In this document: positions 43,285-52,794 of the stretch, one piece after another
How positions within the stretch are numbered: the stretch's first letter is position 1
Layout of the letters: the number at the start of each line of letters is the position of its first letter
Assembly: GCF_947077775.1 (NCBI RefSeq)
Contig: NZ_CAMTTE010000001.1
Coordinates: 1,826,501-1,890,500 of the forward strand
Length of the DNA stretch: 64,000 nucleotides
Reading direction: 5' to 3'
Source: Salinibacter pepae
GTDB taxonomy: Bacteria; Bacteroidota; Rhodothermia; Rhodothermales; Salinibacteraceae
The notes under the pieces: model-generated
Databases searched by the model: none
Seen by the model: the letters and a program-made list of their open reading frames with translations, nothing else
What the model was told of the DNA's origin: nothing
Made by a program: the position numbers and the translations under genes

Positions 43285-43683
43285 ATGCGCTTCCCTACGC
43301 CATTTGTCTTGCTTCTCCTCGCGGTCGGACTCCTCGGGGCCTGTGCCACCGCCGGCGGCGCCCTGTTCGACGACGGCCGCGGGTCGTACGTCCAGGAAAA
43401 CGCGCTGTCGGGCAAAGACAGCGTCCACGTGATGGAGGGCCGCATCTACCGCGGCATGCCGATCGACCACGCGCTGGCGGCCCTGGGGCCGCCCGCCAGC
43501 CAAGACACGACGACGGCCGACGGCGAGACGCGCGTCGAGTACGTGTACCGGTCCCGCCCCAATGCCTTCGACCCCGGCAACGTCCCCCGGGCGTACGTCT
43601 ACGCGGAGGAGCAGACAGTGACCGACTGGACGGGCCTCGACCGGATCCCCCGCTTCGACGCGTACTACGAGGGCGGGATGTAG
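43285..43683 (+). CDS. Small lipoprotein, possibly BamE/SmpA-like
   Basis: A 132-aa product with a lipoprotein signal (FVLLLLAVGLLGACAT, Cys ~20). The mature part, GRIYRGMPIDHALAALGPPA then VEYVYRSR and a YVYAEEQTVTDWTGL hairpin, follows the strand-helix-strand pattern of BamE-like folds (G-M-x-x-x-x-V/A-x-x-x-LG-x-P). Identification is by pattern only. ATG 43285 starts the signal; the upstream in-frame sequence is not signal-like. It ends 20 bases from the convergent DUF5686 gene. Confidence 0.6.
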   Translation: MRFPTPFVLLLLAVGLLGACATAGGALFDDGRGSYVQENALSGKDSVHVMEGRIYRGMPIDHALAALGPPASQDTTTADGETRVEYVYRSRPNAFDPGNVPRAYVYAEEQTVTDWTGLDRIPRFDAYYEGGM

Positions 43684-43702
43684 GGGCACCTCCCCACCCG
43701 GC

Positions 43703-46237
43703 CTACCAGAACCGCAGCAGACTCACGCCGACGCTCAGGCCGGACGCGTCGAGCCGCTTGGTGAGGTCGAGGCGCAGGGTATCCTCAAGCAGGCCGTTGA
43801 CCGAGAGGCCCACCTCGTGGTGGAATCCGTCCGCCCGTTGAACCGCCGTGCCGCGCCGTTGAAGCCGCTGCTCGGTGCCGTCGTCAATCCAGGTGCGCCC
43901 GTGGCCGCCGTGCAGGAGGAGCTCAATGTCCTGCTCGACCGGCGCCTGCCACCCAAGGAGCTCGAAGGGCACCGTGCGGAAGTTGTGCTCCCAGAACAGG
44001 GCCACGTGGTGCTCGCCCTGGTACGGGCGATCGTCGAGCGTGCGGAGCGCCCCGAACGGCGTGTAGGGCTGCGGGCTCGCCTCGATCACGCCGAAGCGCT
44101 GTAGGGGGAGGGCCCCGAACGACGCCCCGGCGTCGATCCGAAGATCCAACGCGTTGGGACGGAAGCGGCGCTGGAAGAAGGTTTCGATGCGGGCATCGGC
44201 CACCGCCTCCACTCGCGTGAAGTCGAAGTCGCTCGCCGCAAGCCCTGGATCGCTGTGCTCCACGGACCCCTGCAGGCGGTTGATCGGGAGAACGCCGAGC
44301 AGCCCGCCGTCGCCCAGCGTGGCGGTGAGCGCGACCGACCGCAACCAGCCGTCCCCCACCGCGGGGTTCACCGGCTGCGTGACGGAGCGGCCGAGGGCAT
44401 TGTAGTCTGTGCTCTTCGCGACGGAGAAGTGGCGCTCGTTGCGAAGCCGGAGGGCGAGGCCCAGGTTGGGACTGGAGAAAGCGTGCCGGACGGACACGTG
44501 GAGGCGCTCATTGCCGAAGTAGTCGAAGTAGTCCGGCGCCCCTGCGAGCGTCCAGAGGCTGTTTGAGAGGCGTGCCCAGAGCGGGGCGATGCGGGAGCGG
44601 GCCCGGTAGCGCGGCTCGATGCCGTAGTGGTACCCGGCGGACAGGGTCGTATTGTCGCCCAATGGCAGGGTGGCGTCGCCCCCGTACGACCACTGCGTGG
44701 ATCCCGACGGGCCGGTGTTGTAGCCGCCCCGCCCCGTGACGGCGAGCGGCCCGACGCCGAGGTCGAGTCGCAGGCCAACGTGCCCCCCCTCCACGCGGTT
44801 GAAGCGAAGAATCGGAAGCCCGCCCTCTACGTCGACGAACGAGGCAGTTGCCTCGTCGCCGGCCCCATCCGTCGTGTCGGACGCGGCCGTCTCGTCCGCG
44901 TCCCCTCCAAAGCTGATCCCTCCCTCCTCGACGAGACCGAGGTCTTGAAGCCATCCGTAGAGCCCGCCCGGGTCGAATGCGTCCTGCACCGTATCGGTGC
45001 TGTCGATCTGCTCGTACGCCGTCTGCTCGTCCTGCGAGTACGGCACGAACGGGCCGCCCTCCAGCGAGTCGGGCTGGGCGCTGGAAAGGGCCGGAATGCC
45101 CACTGTGCTATCGGCACGCACCGCGACCTCGTCGGTCTCGCCGTCGGCGCCGTAGAGCGAATCGGGAAGCGGCTCGTTGATCTGATACTCGTTCAGGCGG
45201 CTGACCTGACGAATGCGAATGTCGGAGAGCGAAATAAGCGCGGACAACTGCACGTCTAGGTCGCGGCGGGCCCGGAAGTCGACGGGCAGCCAGTACGGCC
45301 CGCCGAAGTTGGAGAATTGCTGCTCGAAGGTGATATCGACCTCCTTTAGCACCCGCGACGTGCTCAGCGAGGGGGTGGGGCGGAGTTGGGCTTCGAGCAG
45401 GGCGTAGGCGCTGTCGAGCACCGTCACGGTGCCCCGGAACGTGGACGAGAGGCGATTGGCCGGCTCCACCTCGATGCGGAAGGCCTGCCGTCCGTCGATG
45501 GCGCGCGTGGTGTCGAGCGTAAAGTCGTAGTAGTCGAGCGCGTCCGGGTGGGTGACGCCGACCATCTGATTCCCGAAGACCCCGACGTTGTCCTCGTACA
45601 GGTTGAGGACCGTCGCGGCGGCGGGGAGGGCCGACTCGGCAATGCCCTGCAGGTTGGCGGTGCCGCGCTGGGAGCGCACCACCTCTCGGGTGCCCCGCTC
45701 CGCGTCCCAGAACGCGGTGGTCTGGCTTTCGGCCACGGCGACAATCGCCGTGTCATTGGCCAGCGTGAACCGGTTGTACGCCTCCACCGAATAGCGTTTG
45801 AGCGCCGGCCACCACGCCTGCTTGTTCTCAATCACGCGCCGCATGATGGTCTCGCCGGGGTTTCCGGAGCCCGTCACCTGGACCTCGTCCATCTGCACGG
45901 TCGAGGGCGCTAGGCGAAAGGTCTGCCGCGGCGGCGTGTCGGTAGTGATGCGGCGGCGGGCGGACTCATAGCCGACGTAGCGCACGACGACGGTGGCCGG
46001 CAGGCTGTCGAGCGCCAGGGTGTACTGCCCGTCCACGTTCGTGATGGTGCCCTGGTACGTGTCCGCGATGCGGAGATTGGCCTGCGGCAGGGGGTCGCCG
46101 GTCTCCGCGTCCACCACGCGTCCCTCCAGGAGGGCGGCGGTTGTGTCCTGCGCGTGGGCGGCGGTCGGGCCGACTGCCAGCGGGAGAAGGGGCAGTAGGA
46201 CAAGGTAGAAAAGACGCAGGGCGGTGCGTCGGGCCAT
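43703..46237 (-). CDS. DUF5686-family outer-membrane protein with carboxypeptidase-like domain
   Basis: The 844-aa product has a signal peptide (~1-29, AAHAQ) and a CarboxypepD_reg-like beta-sandwich (~36-112; LEGRVVDAETGDPLPQANLR). The DUF5686 region then begins GETIMRRVIENKQAWWPALK, and the C-terminus is a long transmembrane-barrel-like region ending in Phe-Trp. Such proteins are common and uncharacterised in Bacteroidota. It follows the export ATPase gene on the same strand after 58 bases, so it may be cotranscribed with that operon. Confidence 0.85.
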   Translation of the reverse strand: MARRTALRLFYLVLLPLLPLAVGPTAAHAQDTTAALLEGRVVDAETGDPLPQANLRIADTYQGTITNVDGQYTLALDSLPATVVVRYVGYESARRRITTDTPPRQTFRLAPSTVQMDEVQVTGSGNPGETIMRRVIENKQAWWPALKRYSVEAYNRFTLANDTAIVAVAESQTTAFWDAERGTREVVRSQRGTANLQGIAESALPAAATVLNLYEDNVGVFGNQMVGVTHPDALDYYDFTLDTTRAIDGRQAFRIEVEPANRLSSTFRGTVTVLDSAYALLEAQLRPTPSLSTSRVLKEVDITFEQQFSNFGGPYWLPVDFRARRDLDVQLSALISLSDIRIRQVSRLNEYQINEPLPDSLYGADGETDEVAVRADSTVGIPALSSAQPDSLEGGPFVPYSQDEQTAYEQIDSTDTVQDAFDPGGLYGWLQDLGLVEEGGISFGGDADETAASDTTDGAGDEATASFVDVEGGLPILRFNRVEGGHVGLRLDLGVGPLAVTGRGGYNTGPSGSTQWSYGGDATLPLGDNTTLSAGYHYGIEPRYRARSRIAPLWARLSNSLWTLAGAPDYFDYFGNERLHVSVRHAFSSPNLGLALRLRNERHFSVAKSTDYNALGRSVTQPVNPAVGDGWLRSVALTATLGDGGLLGVLPINRLQGSVEHSDPGLAASDFDFTRVEAVADARIETFFQRRFRPNALDLRIDAGASFGALPLQRFGVIEASPQPYTPFGALRTLDDRPYQGEHHVALFWEHNFRTVPFELLGWQAPVEQDIELLLHGGHGRTWIDDGTEQRLQRRGTAVQRADGFHHEVGLSVNGLLEDTLRLDLTKRLDASGLSVGVSLLRFW

Positions 46238-46295
46238 GGGTCAGCTCCAGGGATCGTCCACGGGAATCCAGTCGAGGGCGAGTGGGTCGCGTCGC

Positions 46296-47060
46296 CTATC
46301 CAATCGAGATGTCCGCGCCCGCCAGCGCCGGTTCCTCCACCGTTTCCTCGCGCTCCAGCTTTCCGTCGCGGAGGTGGATGACGCGGCGGGCGTGATGGGC
46401 GATGGCCTTCTCGTGGGTCACGAGCAGAATGGTATTGCCCTGCCGGTGGAGCCCCTCCAGGAGCTCCATGATCTCGTCGCCGGTCTCGGTGTCGAGGTTG
46501 CCAGTCGGCTCGTCGGCCAGCAGGAGCGCGGGGCGGTTCACGAGGGCCCGGGCCGTCGCCACGCGCTGGCGCTGCCCCCCCGACAGCTCGTTGGGGCGGT
46601 GGTCCAGGCGGTCGCCGAGCCCCACGCTGCGGAGCGCCTCCGCCGCCCGCTCGCGCCGGTCGCGCTTCGACATGCCGGCGTAGATGAGCGGCAGCTCGGC
46701 GTTGCGCAGGCAGTTGACGCGGGGCAGCAGGTTGAACGTCTGAAAGACGAACCCAATCTCGTGGTTGCGGATCTCCGCGAGCTCATCGTCGGAGAACGTG
46801 CTCACGTCCTCGCCCCGGAGGTGATAGGTGCCGCTCGTGGGCGTGTCGAGGCACCCGAGCATATTCATGAACGTCGACTTCCCCGAGCCGGAGGGCCCCA
46901 TGACGGCCACGTAGTCGCCTTCTTCGATCGAGAGCGTGACGCCATCGAGCGCCCACACTTCCTGGCTCCCCATCATGTATCGCTTCTTCAGCCCGTTCAC
47001 TTCGATGAGGGCCCGGTCCGACGCGTTGGTCGGGGCCCCGTTGGCGGCGAGTGCTTCCAT
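46296..47060 (-). CDS. MacB/LolD-type ABC ATPase
   Basis: A 254-aa ATPase of the MacB/LolD/FtsE class: Walker [21 protein letters not shown], signature [17 protein letters not shown], Walker [13 protein letters not shown] and H-loop [11 protein letters not shown]. It powers the two separate FtsX-like permeases encoded upstream in the same operon. The start at 47060 (MEALAANG) fits; the upstream in-frame segment is Arg/Pro-rich noise. Confidence 0.92.
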   Translation of the reverse strand: MEALAANGAPTNASDRALIEVNGLKKRYMMGSQEVWALDGVTLSIEEGDYVAVMGPSGSGKSTFMNMLGCLDTPTSGTYHLRGEDVSTFSDDELAEIRNHEIGFVFQTFNLLPRVNCLRNAELPLIYAGMSKRDRRERAAEALRSVGLGDRLDHRPNELSGGQRQRVATARALVNRPALLLADEPTGNLDTETGDEIMELLEGLHRQGNTILLVTHEKAIAHHARRVIHLRDGKLEREETVEEPALAGADISIG

Positions 47061-47183
47061 GGCGGTCGCGGATGTGCTATGAGCAAAACGGGTGCGCGGA
47101 CGTCGTGTGTCCAGTCTCGGTCGCCCTCGGCTGTAAGGTTGGCCCCCCGGCGGGGCCATGCACCGGCCCTCGCCGGGCTCCTC

Positions 47184-48548
47184 CTACTGGGTCATGGCGA
47201 TGGTTTCGCCCGACGGGCCGCCCTCGTCGCCGGTTTGGATCTTCATCCCGGGCTCCAGCTCGCGGCTGACGGCACTGTACGGCCCGGTGATGACCGTCTC
47301 GCCCCCCTCCAGGCCGGCCGTAATTTCCATGTACGTGTCGTCGGCGATGCCGGTGTTCACCTCCACCATCCGGGCCGAGTCGCCCGCCGCCACGAACACG
47401 ACGCGGCGCAGGTCCTCCACCGCCCCGTCGCCCTGTGCGGCCGCGCCGGACGCGTCGCCGGAACGCGTCTTGGCGAAGTCGCGCACGGTGACGGCCTGGA
47501 TGGGCACGGCCACCGCCTCCTCCGCGGTCTCGGTGTAGATGTCGACCGCCCCACTCATGCCGGGGCGAATCACCGGCGAGCGTGCGCCCTCGCGTGGGAC
47601 CTCGGGGCGCGCAATGGCGCCCTCATCGCCGCTCGTAAGCCCGGTGTTGGGGTTGTCGAGCACCCGGATCGTGACGGGGAAATTGGTCACCTCGTTCTGG
47701 CTTCCCTCGTTCTGGATGCGGGCCGAGTTGGCGATCTCCGTGACGGCCCCCTGGAAGGAACGGTCGGGGTGCGCGTCGAACTCGATCGTGGCGGAGTCCC
47801 GTGACGCAACGTTCACCACGTCGCCCTCGTTGACGTCCACCTCCAGCTCCATCTGCCCGAGCCGCGACACGCGCATCATTTCGGTTCCGGCCCGCTGCTG
47901 GGTCCCCACCACGCGCTCGCCCTCCTCCACTTCGAGCCGCGTGAGCGTGCCCGACATGGGGGCGTAGATGCGGGTCTTCTGGAGCTGCTCGCGGGCGTCC
48001 TGCAGGTCGGCCCGCGCGCTCTCGACCCGGAAGCGCGCCGCCCGCAGCTGCGCCACGGCCTGCTCGTACGTGGACTTGGCGTCCTCAAAGTCGCTCGCCG
48101 AGACGACCTCCTTCTCGTACAACTTCTTCTGTCGGTCGTAGGTGCGGCGGGCCTGCACCGAGTCGGCCTTGCGCTGGGCGAGGGTGGCCTTCGCCTCCGA
48201 GACGCCCGCCTCGGCCCGCTCCACGGCGGCCCGGTAATCGTCGGCCTTGAGGCGGGCGAGCAGGTCGCCCTGCTGCACCACGTCGCCCTCCTTCACGGGG
48301 AGCTCCACGATCTCCCCCGACACGTCGGGGCTGATCTCGACCTCCACCTCGGGCTGGGCGCGGCCGAAGGCCGTCACCACCTCGGTGATGGTGCGGCGCT
48401 CGGCCCGCTCCGACTCGACCTGCAGGCCGCGCTCACCGCCGCCAAACCACCCCAGTTGCCACCCGAGGCCCCCAGCAACGAGGAGGACGAGCAGCAGGCC
48501 GCCGCCCGCGTACAACATGCGATTCGAGGTGCTCTTCGAGGAGGCCAT
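47184..48548 (-). CDS. HlyD/MacA-like periplasmic adaptor
   Basis: The 454-aa protein has one N-terminal membrane helix (~12-32), a barrel-sandwich domain (~60-95 and ~190-225; SGEIVELPVKEGDVVQQGD and IYAPMSGTLTRLEVEEGE), a long helical hairpin (~95-185), beta-barrel strands, and a membrane-proximal domain. A Gly/Ala/Asp-rich insertion (~375-395) interrupts the last domain. It links the ABC permeases to the TolC-like channel encoded directly upstream. Confidence 0.9.
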   Translation of the reverse strand: MASSKSTSNRMLYAGGGLLLVLLVAGGLGWQLGWFGGGERGLQVESERAERRTITEVVTAFGRAQPEVEVEISPDVSGEIVELPVKEGDVVQQGDLLARLKADDYRAAVERAEAGVSEAKATLAQRKADSVQARRTYDRQKKLYEKEVVSASDFEDAKSTYEQAVAQLRAARFRVESARADLQDAREQLQKTRIYAPMSGTLTRLEVEEGERVVGTQQRAGTEMMRVSRLGQMELEVDVNEGDVVNVASRDSATIEFDAHPDRSFQGAVTEIANSARIQNEGSQNEVTNFPVTIRVLDNPNTGLTSGDEGAIARPEVPREGARSPVIRPGMSGAVDIYTETAEEAVAVPIQAVTVRDFAKTRSGDASGAAAQGDGAVEDLRRVVFVAAGDSARMVEVNTGIADDTYMEITAGLEGGETVITGPYSAVSRELEPGMKIQTGDEGGPSGETIAMTQ

Positions 48549-48599
48549 GGCTGAGAAAATCTCTGTTCTGTAGAGAGGCACGAAAAGGACGGTGGGGCT

Positions 48600-50012
48600 C
48601 TACGGCTCGGCCGGCGCGCCCAGGAGGGGCGCAGACGGGGAGAGCCGTCCCACATTGTAGTCGATCCGCTTCTGCTGGAAGAAGAGCTCGTATCGGGCCC
48701 GCACCTGCTGGCTGGCCGCATCGACGTAGTCGCGAATCGCATTCTGCAGCTCCACGATGTCGGCGGACCCGAGCTCGTAGCGCTCCTGGGCGGCCGTGCG
48801 GGCCCGCTCGGCGGCCCGGAGGCGCTTGTTCGCCGCCTCCAGCTGCTGCACCGCATTCCGGTAGTCGAGGTACGACTGCCGCACCTGCAGGGCAATCTCC
48901 TGGCGCTGGTCCTGGAGCGCATACTCGGCGTCCTGCGCCTGCACCTGGGCCTGCTCCACCTGGTTGCTGCGCTGGAGCCGGTCGAAGAGGGGAATGCTGA
49001 TGGACAGCGAGAGGCCGCCGCCCCGGTTTACGTCGAGCTGGTTGGCGAAGTCGTCGCTCGCATTTCCCGCCACCCCCCTGCTCGACCAGTCCGTCCCGTA
49101 GCTTCCGCTCAGCGACAGGGTGGGGTAGTAGGCCGACCGCGCAGACCGGACGCCCTGTTCGGCCGCCCGCCGCTCGGCCTCCGCCACGCGCAGGTCCAGG
49201 CGCTTCCGGAACGCCTCGTCGATCAGGGCGGGCAGCTCCTGCCGGCTGGAGTCCAGGGTTGCCCCCTCCAAATCGGGCACGCGGAAGTCGTAGGCCTCCC
49301 GGGGGTTGAGCTGGAGGGTCTGGATGAGCCGGGTCTGGGTGACCTCCCGCTCCCGCTTCCCCTGCAGGAGCTGCTGCTCGGCATCGGCCAGGTCGGCCTC
49401 GGCGGTGAACAGGTCCGACTCGGGCCGGGAGCCCGCCTCCACGAACTGCTCAATCTGCCGGAGGCGCTGGCGCTGGGCCGCCACCTGCTCCCGCCGCACC
49501 CGCACGATCTCGCGGCTCTCGACCAGCGCAATGAACCGGTCCATCACGTCGAACACGACCTCCCGCCGCGTGCGCTTCAGGTTGGTCTGGTCCGCCCCCG
49601 CCTGCTCGCGGGCCCCCCGGAGGGAGGAAATGTTCTCGAACCCGTTGAAGAGCGTGATGCTCGACCGGCCGCTCAGGTTGAAAAAGTCCGTCGACTGCGT
49701 GGTGAAATCGCCCGTCACCTGACTAAAGTTGCGCCCGACGCGCCGCGTGACGTCCGAATCGATACTCAGATTGGGCGCAAAGTCCATCCACTCGGACCGC
49801 ACCTGCACGTTGGACTGCCGGGCCTGGGCCTGGGCCCGCTTGATGTTGGTGTTCTGGTCGAGGGCGGTGCGCACCGCCTCGTCGAACGTGACCTGCGTGG
49901 TGTCTTGCGGCGGCTGCATCTGCGCGGTCGCCGGGGCGACCCCGAACGCGAGGAGGACGGCGAGGAGGCTCAGCCCAGCCGAGACGGGACGGAAGAGGGG
50001 AAGTCGTCGCAT
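48600..50012 (-). CDS. TolC-family outer-membrane channel
   Basis: The 470-aa protein has a signal peptide (~1-31, ATAQ) and two OEP repeats (QVTFDEAVRTALDQNTNIKR in the first; ELPALIDEAFRKRLDLRVAE in the second), with GGGLSLSISIPLFDRLQRSN before the last strands. It is the outer-membrane exit of the MacAB-like exporter. It lies between the permease and adaptor genes with gaps of about 50 bases, so one operon. Confidence 0.92.
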   Translation of the reverse strand: MRRLPLFRPVSAGLSLLAVLLAFGVAPATAQMQPPQDTTQVTFDEAVRTALDQNTNIKRAQAQARQSNVQVRSEWMDFAPNLSIDSDVTRRVGRNFSQVTGDFTTQSTDFFNLSGRSSITLFNGFENISSLRGAREQAGADQTNLKRTRREVVFDVMDRFIALVESREIVRVRREQVAAQRQRLRQIEQFVEAGSRPESDLFTAEADLADAEQQLLQGKREREVTQTRLIQTLQLNPREAYDFRVPDLEGATLDSSRQELPALIDEAFRKRLDLRVAEAERRAAEQGVRSARSAYYPTLSLSGSYGTDWSSRGVAGNASDDFANQLDVNRGGGLSLSISIPLFDRLQRSNQVEQAQVQAQDAEYALQDQRQEIALQVRQSYLDYRNAVQQLEAANKRLRAAERARTAAQERYELGSADIVELQNAIRDYVDAASQQVRARYELFFQQKRIDYNVGRLSPSAPLLGAPAEP

Positions 50013-50060
50013 AGAAAATGTCGAGAATGAGGTAAGAACACGAAGGGTCGGCGCCGACCG

Positions 50061-51281
50061 CTACTCGTACCGGAGGGACTCGATGGGGTCGAGGCGGGCG
50101 GCCTTGTAGGCCGGGTAGCCGCCGAAGACGATGGCCAGCAGGGTGACGCCCCCCACGGCAATGGCCGCCCACATCCACGGGAAGGAGGGACTGATGTCCC
50201 AGTAGAGGGCCGCCAGGTTGCCGCCCAGCCCCCCCAGCACAATGCCGATCAGGCCCCCAATCTGGCACAGGATGATCGCCTCCAGCAGAAACTGGCCCAG
50301 GATGTTGCGCCACTTCGCCCCCACCGCCTTGCGGATGCCAATCTCTTTCGTTCGTTCGGTCACGGAGACGAGCATGATGTTCATGATGCCCACCCCGGCG
50401 GCCAGCAGGGAGATGAGCCCCACGAGCGCCCCGCCCGTCGTGAGCGTGCTCGTGAACTGGCCGAAGGTGCTGCGGAGAAAGTCGCTCGACTCGATGTTGA
50501 ACGTGCTGGGGGCGCCGGGCGCCACCTGCCGAATGACCCGCAACTGGCTTCGCACCTCGTCTTCCGCGGCCGTCAGTTGGCGGGGCGAGGCGGCCCGGAT
50601 GCGCGTGTCGTCCATGTTGCGGCCGCCGCTTCCGTACGCCCCCGCAAGGTGCGTGAGGGGGGCGTACACCCGCGTGTTCGGGCTCCGAAACAGCCCCGCC
50701 TTCTCGGCCAGGACCCCCACCACCTCCAGCCGCACCCGCCCGATTCGCACCTGCTGGCCGAGTGGGCTGACGGCCGGGAAGAGCACGTCGGCCACCTCCG
50801 ACCCAAGAAGGGCCACCGGGCGCCCCCCCTGCACGTCCTGCTCCACGAAGGGGCGCCCCGCCCGCATCTCGTAGCCGAAGTTGGACAGGAACGCCTCGTC
50901 GGTGCCGTAGAGCGACACGTTCGGGTTCGTCTCCTGCCGGTCCGACTGGGCCTTGACCCCGCCGTCGTACCGCTCGCTCACGCTGACCGTCAGGTCGGTG
51001 CCCACCCGTTCCTTGAGGCGCAGCACCTGGTCGTGCGTGATGGGCGGATGGTAGCGCCCGGGCCCGTCGCCGCCCCCGTAGTCGTACCGCTCCACCGAGA
51101 ACGTAGACGCCCCGAAGCCCTGGATCGAGCTCTTGAAGTACTGGTCGATCACGTCCACGGCCGTCACGGCGGCGATGACCGCGAAGACCCCGATGACGAT
51201 GCCGAGCAGGGTGAGGGCGGAGCGCAATTTGTTGGCCCGGAGCGCCTGAAGGGCCTCCCGGATGGTCTCGAGTCCGCTCAT
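50061..51281 (-). CDS. MacB-like ABC permease, copy 1
   Basis: The 406-aa permease has TM1 (~20-45; LRSALTLLGIVIGVFAVIAA), a large periplasmic domain (~50-275), and three C-terminal helices containing the FtsX/MacB motif ERTKEIGIRKAVGAKWRNIL. It lacks a fused ATPase, unlike E. coli MacB; the ATPase is encoded separately at 46296-47060. It is 93 bases downstream of the paralogous permease, and the two may form a heterodimer. Confidence 0.9.
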   Translation of the reverse strand: MSGLETIREALQALRANKLRSALTLLGIVIGVFAVIAAVTAVDVIDQYFKSSIQGFGASTFSVERYDYGGGDGPGRYHPPITHDQVLRLKERVGTDLTVSVSERYDGGVKAQSDRQETNPNVSLYGTDEAFLSNFGYEMRAGRPFVEQDVQGGRPVALLGSEVADVLFPAVSPLGQQVRIGRVRLEVVGVLAEKAGLFRSPNTRVYAPLTHLAGAYGSGGRNMDDTRIRAASPRQLTAAEDEVRSQLRVIRQVAPGAPSTFNIESSDFLRSTFGQFTSTLTTGGALVGLISLLAAGVGIMNIMLVSVTERTKEIGIRKAVGAKWRNILGQFLLEAIILCQIGGLIGIVLGGLGGNLAALYWDISPSFPWMWAAIAVGGVTLLAIVFGGYPAYKAARLDPIESLRYE

Positions 51282-51373
51282 GGAAACAGTGATCTCATTC
51301 GGAAAGTGCAGGGGCCCTGCCCAGCCGGCCCGCCCCCTGCAGCGCCGCAAGGGGGCCCGCACGGCACGGGCCG

Positions 51374-52618
51374 CTACTCGTATCGGAGCGCGTCGATGGG
51401 GTCGGCCGTGGCGGCCTGCCAGGCCGGCGCGATGCCGAACAGGATGCCCACCCCGACGCAGATGGCGAAGGCCAGGCCCACCGTCTGGGCCGGCAGGGAG
51501 GCGTTGAGCCCCAACGCGCTCACCCCCATCGTCCCGAGGGCGGAAAGCCCGAGCCCGAGCACGCCCCCGATCAGGCACACAATGACGGCCTCGACGAGAA
51601 ACTGGAACAGAATGGTGCGCCGCTTCGCTCCCACCGCCTTGCGGATGCCGATTTCTTTCGTGCGCTCCCGCACCGACACGAACATGATGTTCATTACCCC
51701 GATGCCCCCGACCACCAGCGCGAGCCCGGTCAGGAACAGTCCCACCCCGTAGATGGCGATGCGCACGCTCGCGAAGCTGTCCATGACCTGCTGCTGGTCG
51801 TTGATCGCAAAATTGTTCTCCTCCCCCGGCCCCACCCCGCGGGCCGTCCGCACGATGCCGGTCAGTTCCTCCTCGGCCCGGCTCATCAGGGCCGAGTTCC
51901 CGACCTTCGCCATGACGGTCACTCCCTCTCGGCGACTGACCCCGAAGACCTTGTCGTAGGTGCGAAACGGCATGAGAATGCGCTCGTCCGGCGAGCCGGG
52001 CCCCCCGAACATGCTTTCTCCCTTCTTTGTCTGCACCCCCACCACCGTGCAGGGGACCCCTCCCATCTTGACGTCTTTCCCGAGCGGGGTGATGGCCGGA
52101 AAGAGCTCCTCGGCAATGGTGGCCCCGATTACGCAGACCTGCCGGCCCGCCCGTTCCTCGGCTTGGGTGTAGAACCGCCCCTGGCTGAGTTCGACGTTTC
52201 GGATGCGCCCGTACTGGGGCGGCGACCCCATAACCTCAGCCTCCACCTCTCGCCCCCGGTAGGTCGTCTGTTGATCCGTGTCGATCATCGGCGCCGCGGC
52301 CTCGGCAAAGCGCGAGCGCTCCTGGATGGTCTCGGCCAGGGCCGGCTGAATGGCGGGGCGATTGCGCAGCCGCCACCATTCGCGATCGGCGTTTTGCCCC
52401 CACGGAAACTGGTCCACGTACAGCACGTCCGTGCCGAGCTGCGAGAGGGCCTTCTCAAACTCCTGGTCGAGCCCGTTGATGACGGTCGCCATCAGCGTTA
52501 CCGCCGCGATGCCGATGATGACGCCGAGCGTGGTGAGCGTCGACCGCATCTTGTTGGCCCAGATGGCCTGCCCGGCAATGCGGACCCCCTCCACGACTTC
52601 GAAGACAAAACGGCGCAT
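51374..52618 (-). CDS. MacB-like ABC permease, copy 2
   Basis: A 414-aa paralog of the neighbouring permease: TM1 (MRSTLTTLGVIIGIAAVTLM, ~24-44), a periplasmic domain, and three C-terminal helices with ERTKEIGIRKAVGAKRRTIL. Its periplasmic region differs from copy 1, pointing to an asymmetric transporter. The start at 52618 (MRRFVFEVVEG) is chosen because it precedes the amphipathic helix before TM1. It is the first gene of the five-gene exporter operon, possibly also read from the lipoprotein gene upstream. Confidence 0.9.
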   Translation of the reverse strand: MRRFVFEVVEGVRIAGQAIWANKMRSTLTTLGVIIGIAAVTLMATVINGLDQEFEKALSQLGTDVLYVDQFPWGQNADREWWRLRNRPAIQPALAETIQERSRFAEAAAPMIDTDQQTTYRGREVEAEVMGSPPQYGRIRNVELSQGRFYTQAEERAGRQVCVIGATIAEELFPAITPLGKDVKMGGVPCTVVGVQTKKGESMFGGPGSPDERILMPFRTYDKVFGVSRREGVTVMAKVGNSALMSRAEEELTGIVRTARGVGPGEENNFAINDQQQVMDSFASVRIAIYGVGLFLTGLALVVGGIGVMNIMFVSVRERTKEIGIRKAVGAKRRTILFQFLVEAVIVCLIGGVLGLGLSALGTMGVSALGLNASLPAQTVGLAFAICVGVGILFGIAPAWQAATADPIDALRYE

Positions 52619-52794
52619 GGGCTCTCGCAAGCGTTCAACAAGCACGAAACGGCATTTCCTCCTCTTTCTCGTCGGCTTTCTCCTCGGCCGCGCCCCCACC
52701 GGAAGGGGAGGAACGCCGCCTGGCGCACCGGTCGCGGGCTGCTCTCGTTATGGTGCCCCCTCTCCAACACCAACGCCCCCCGCGTGATGCCCCC

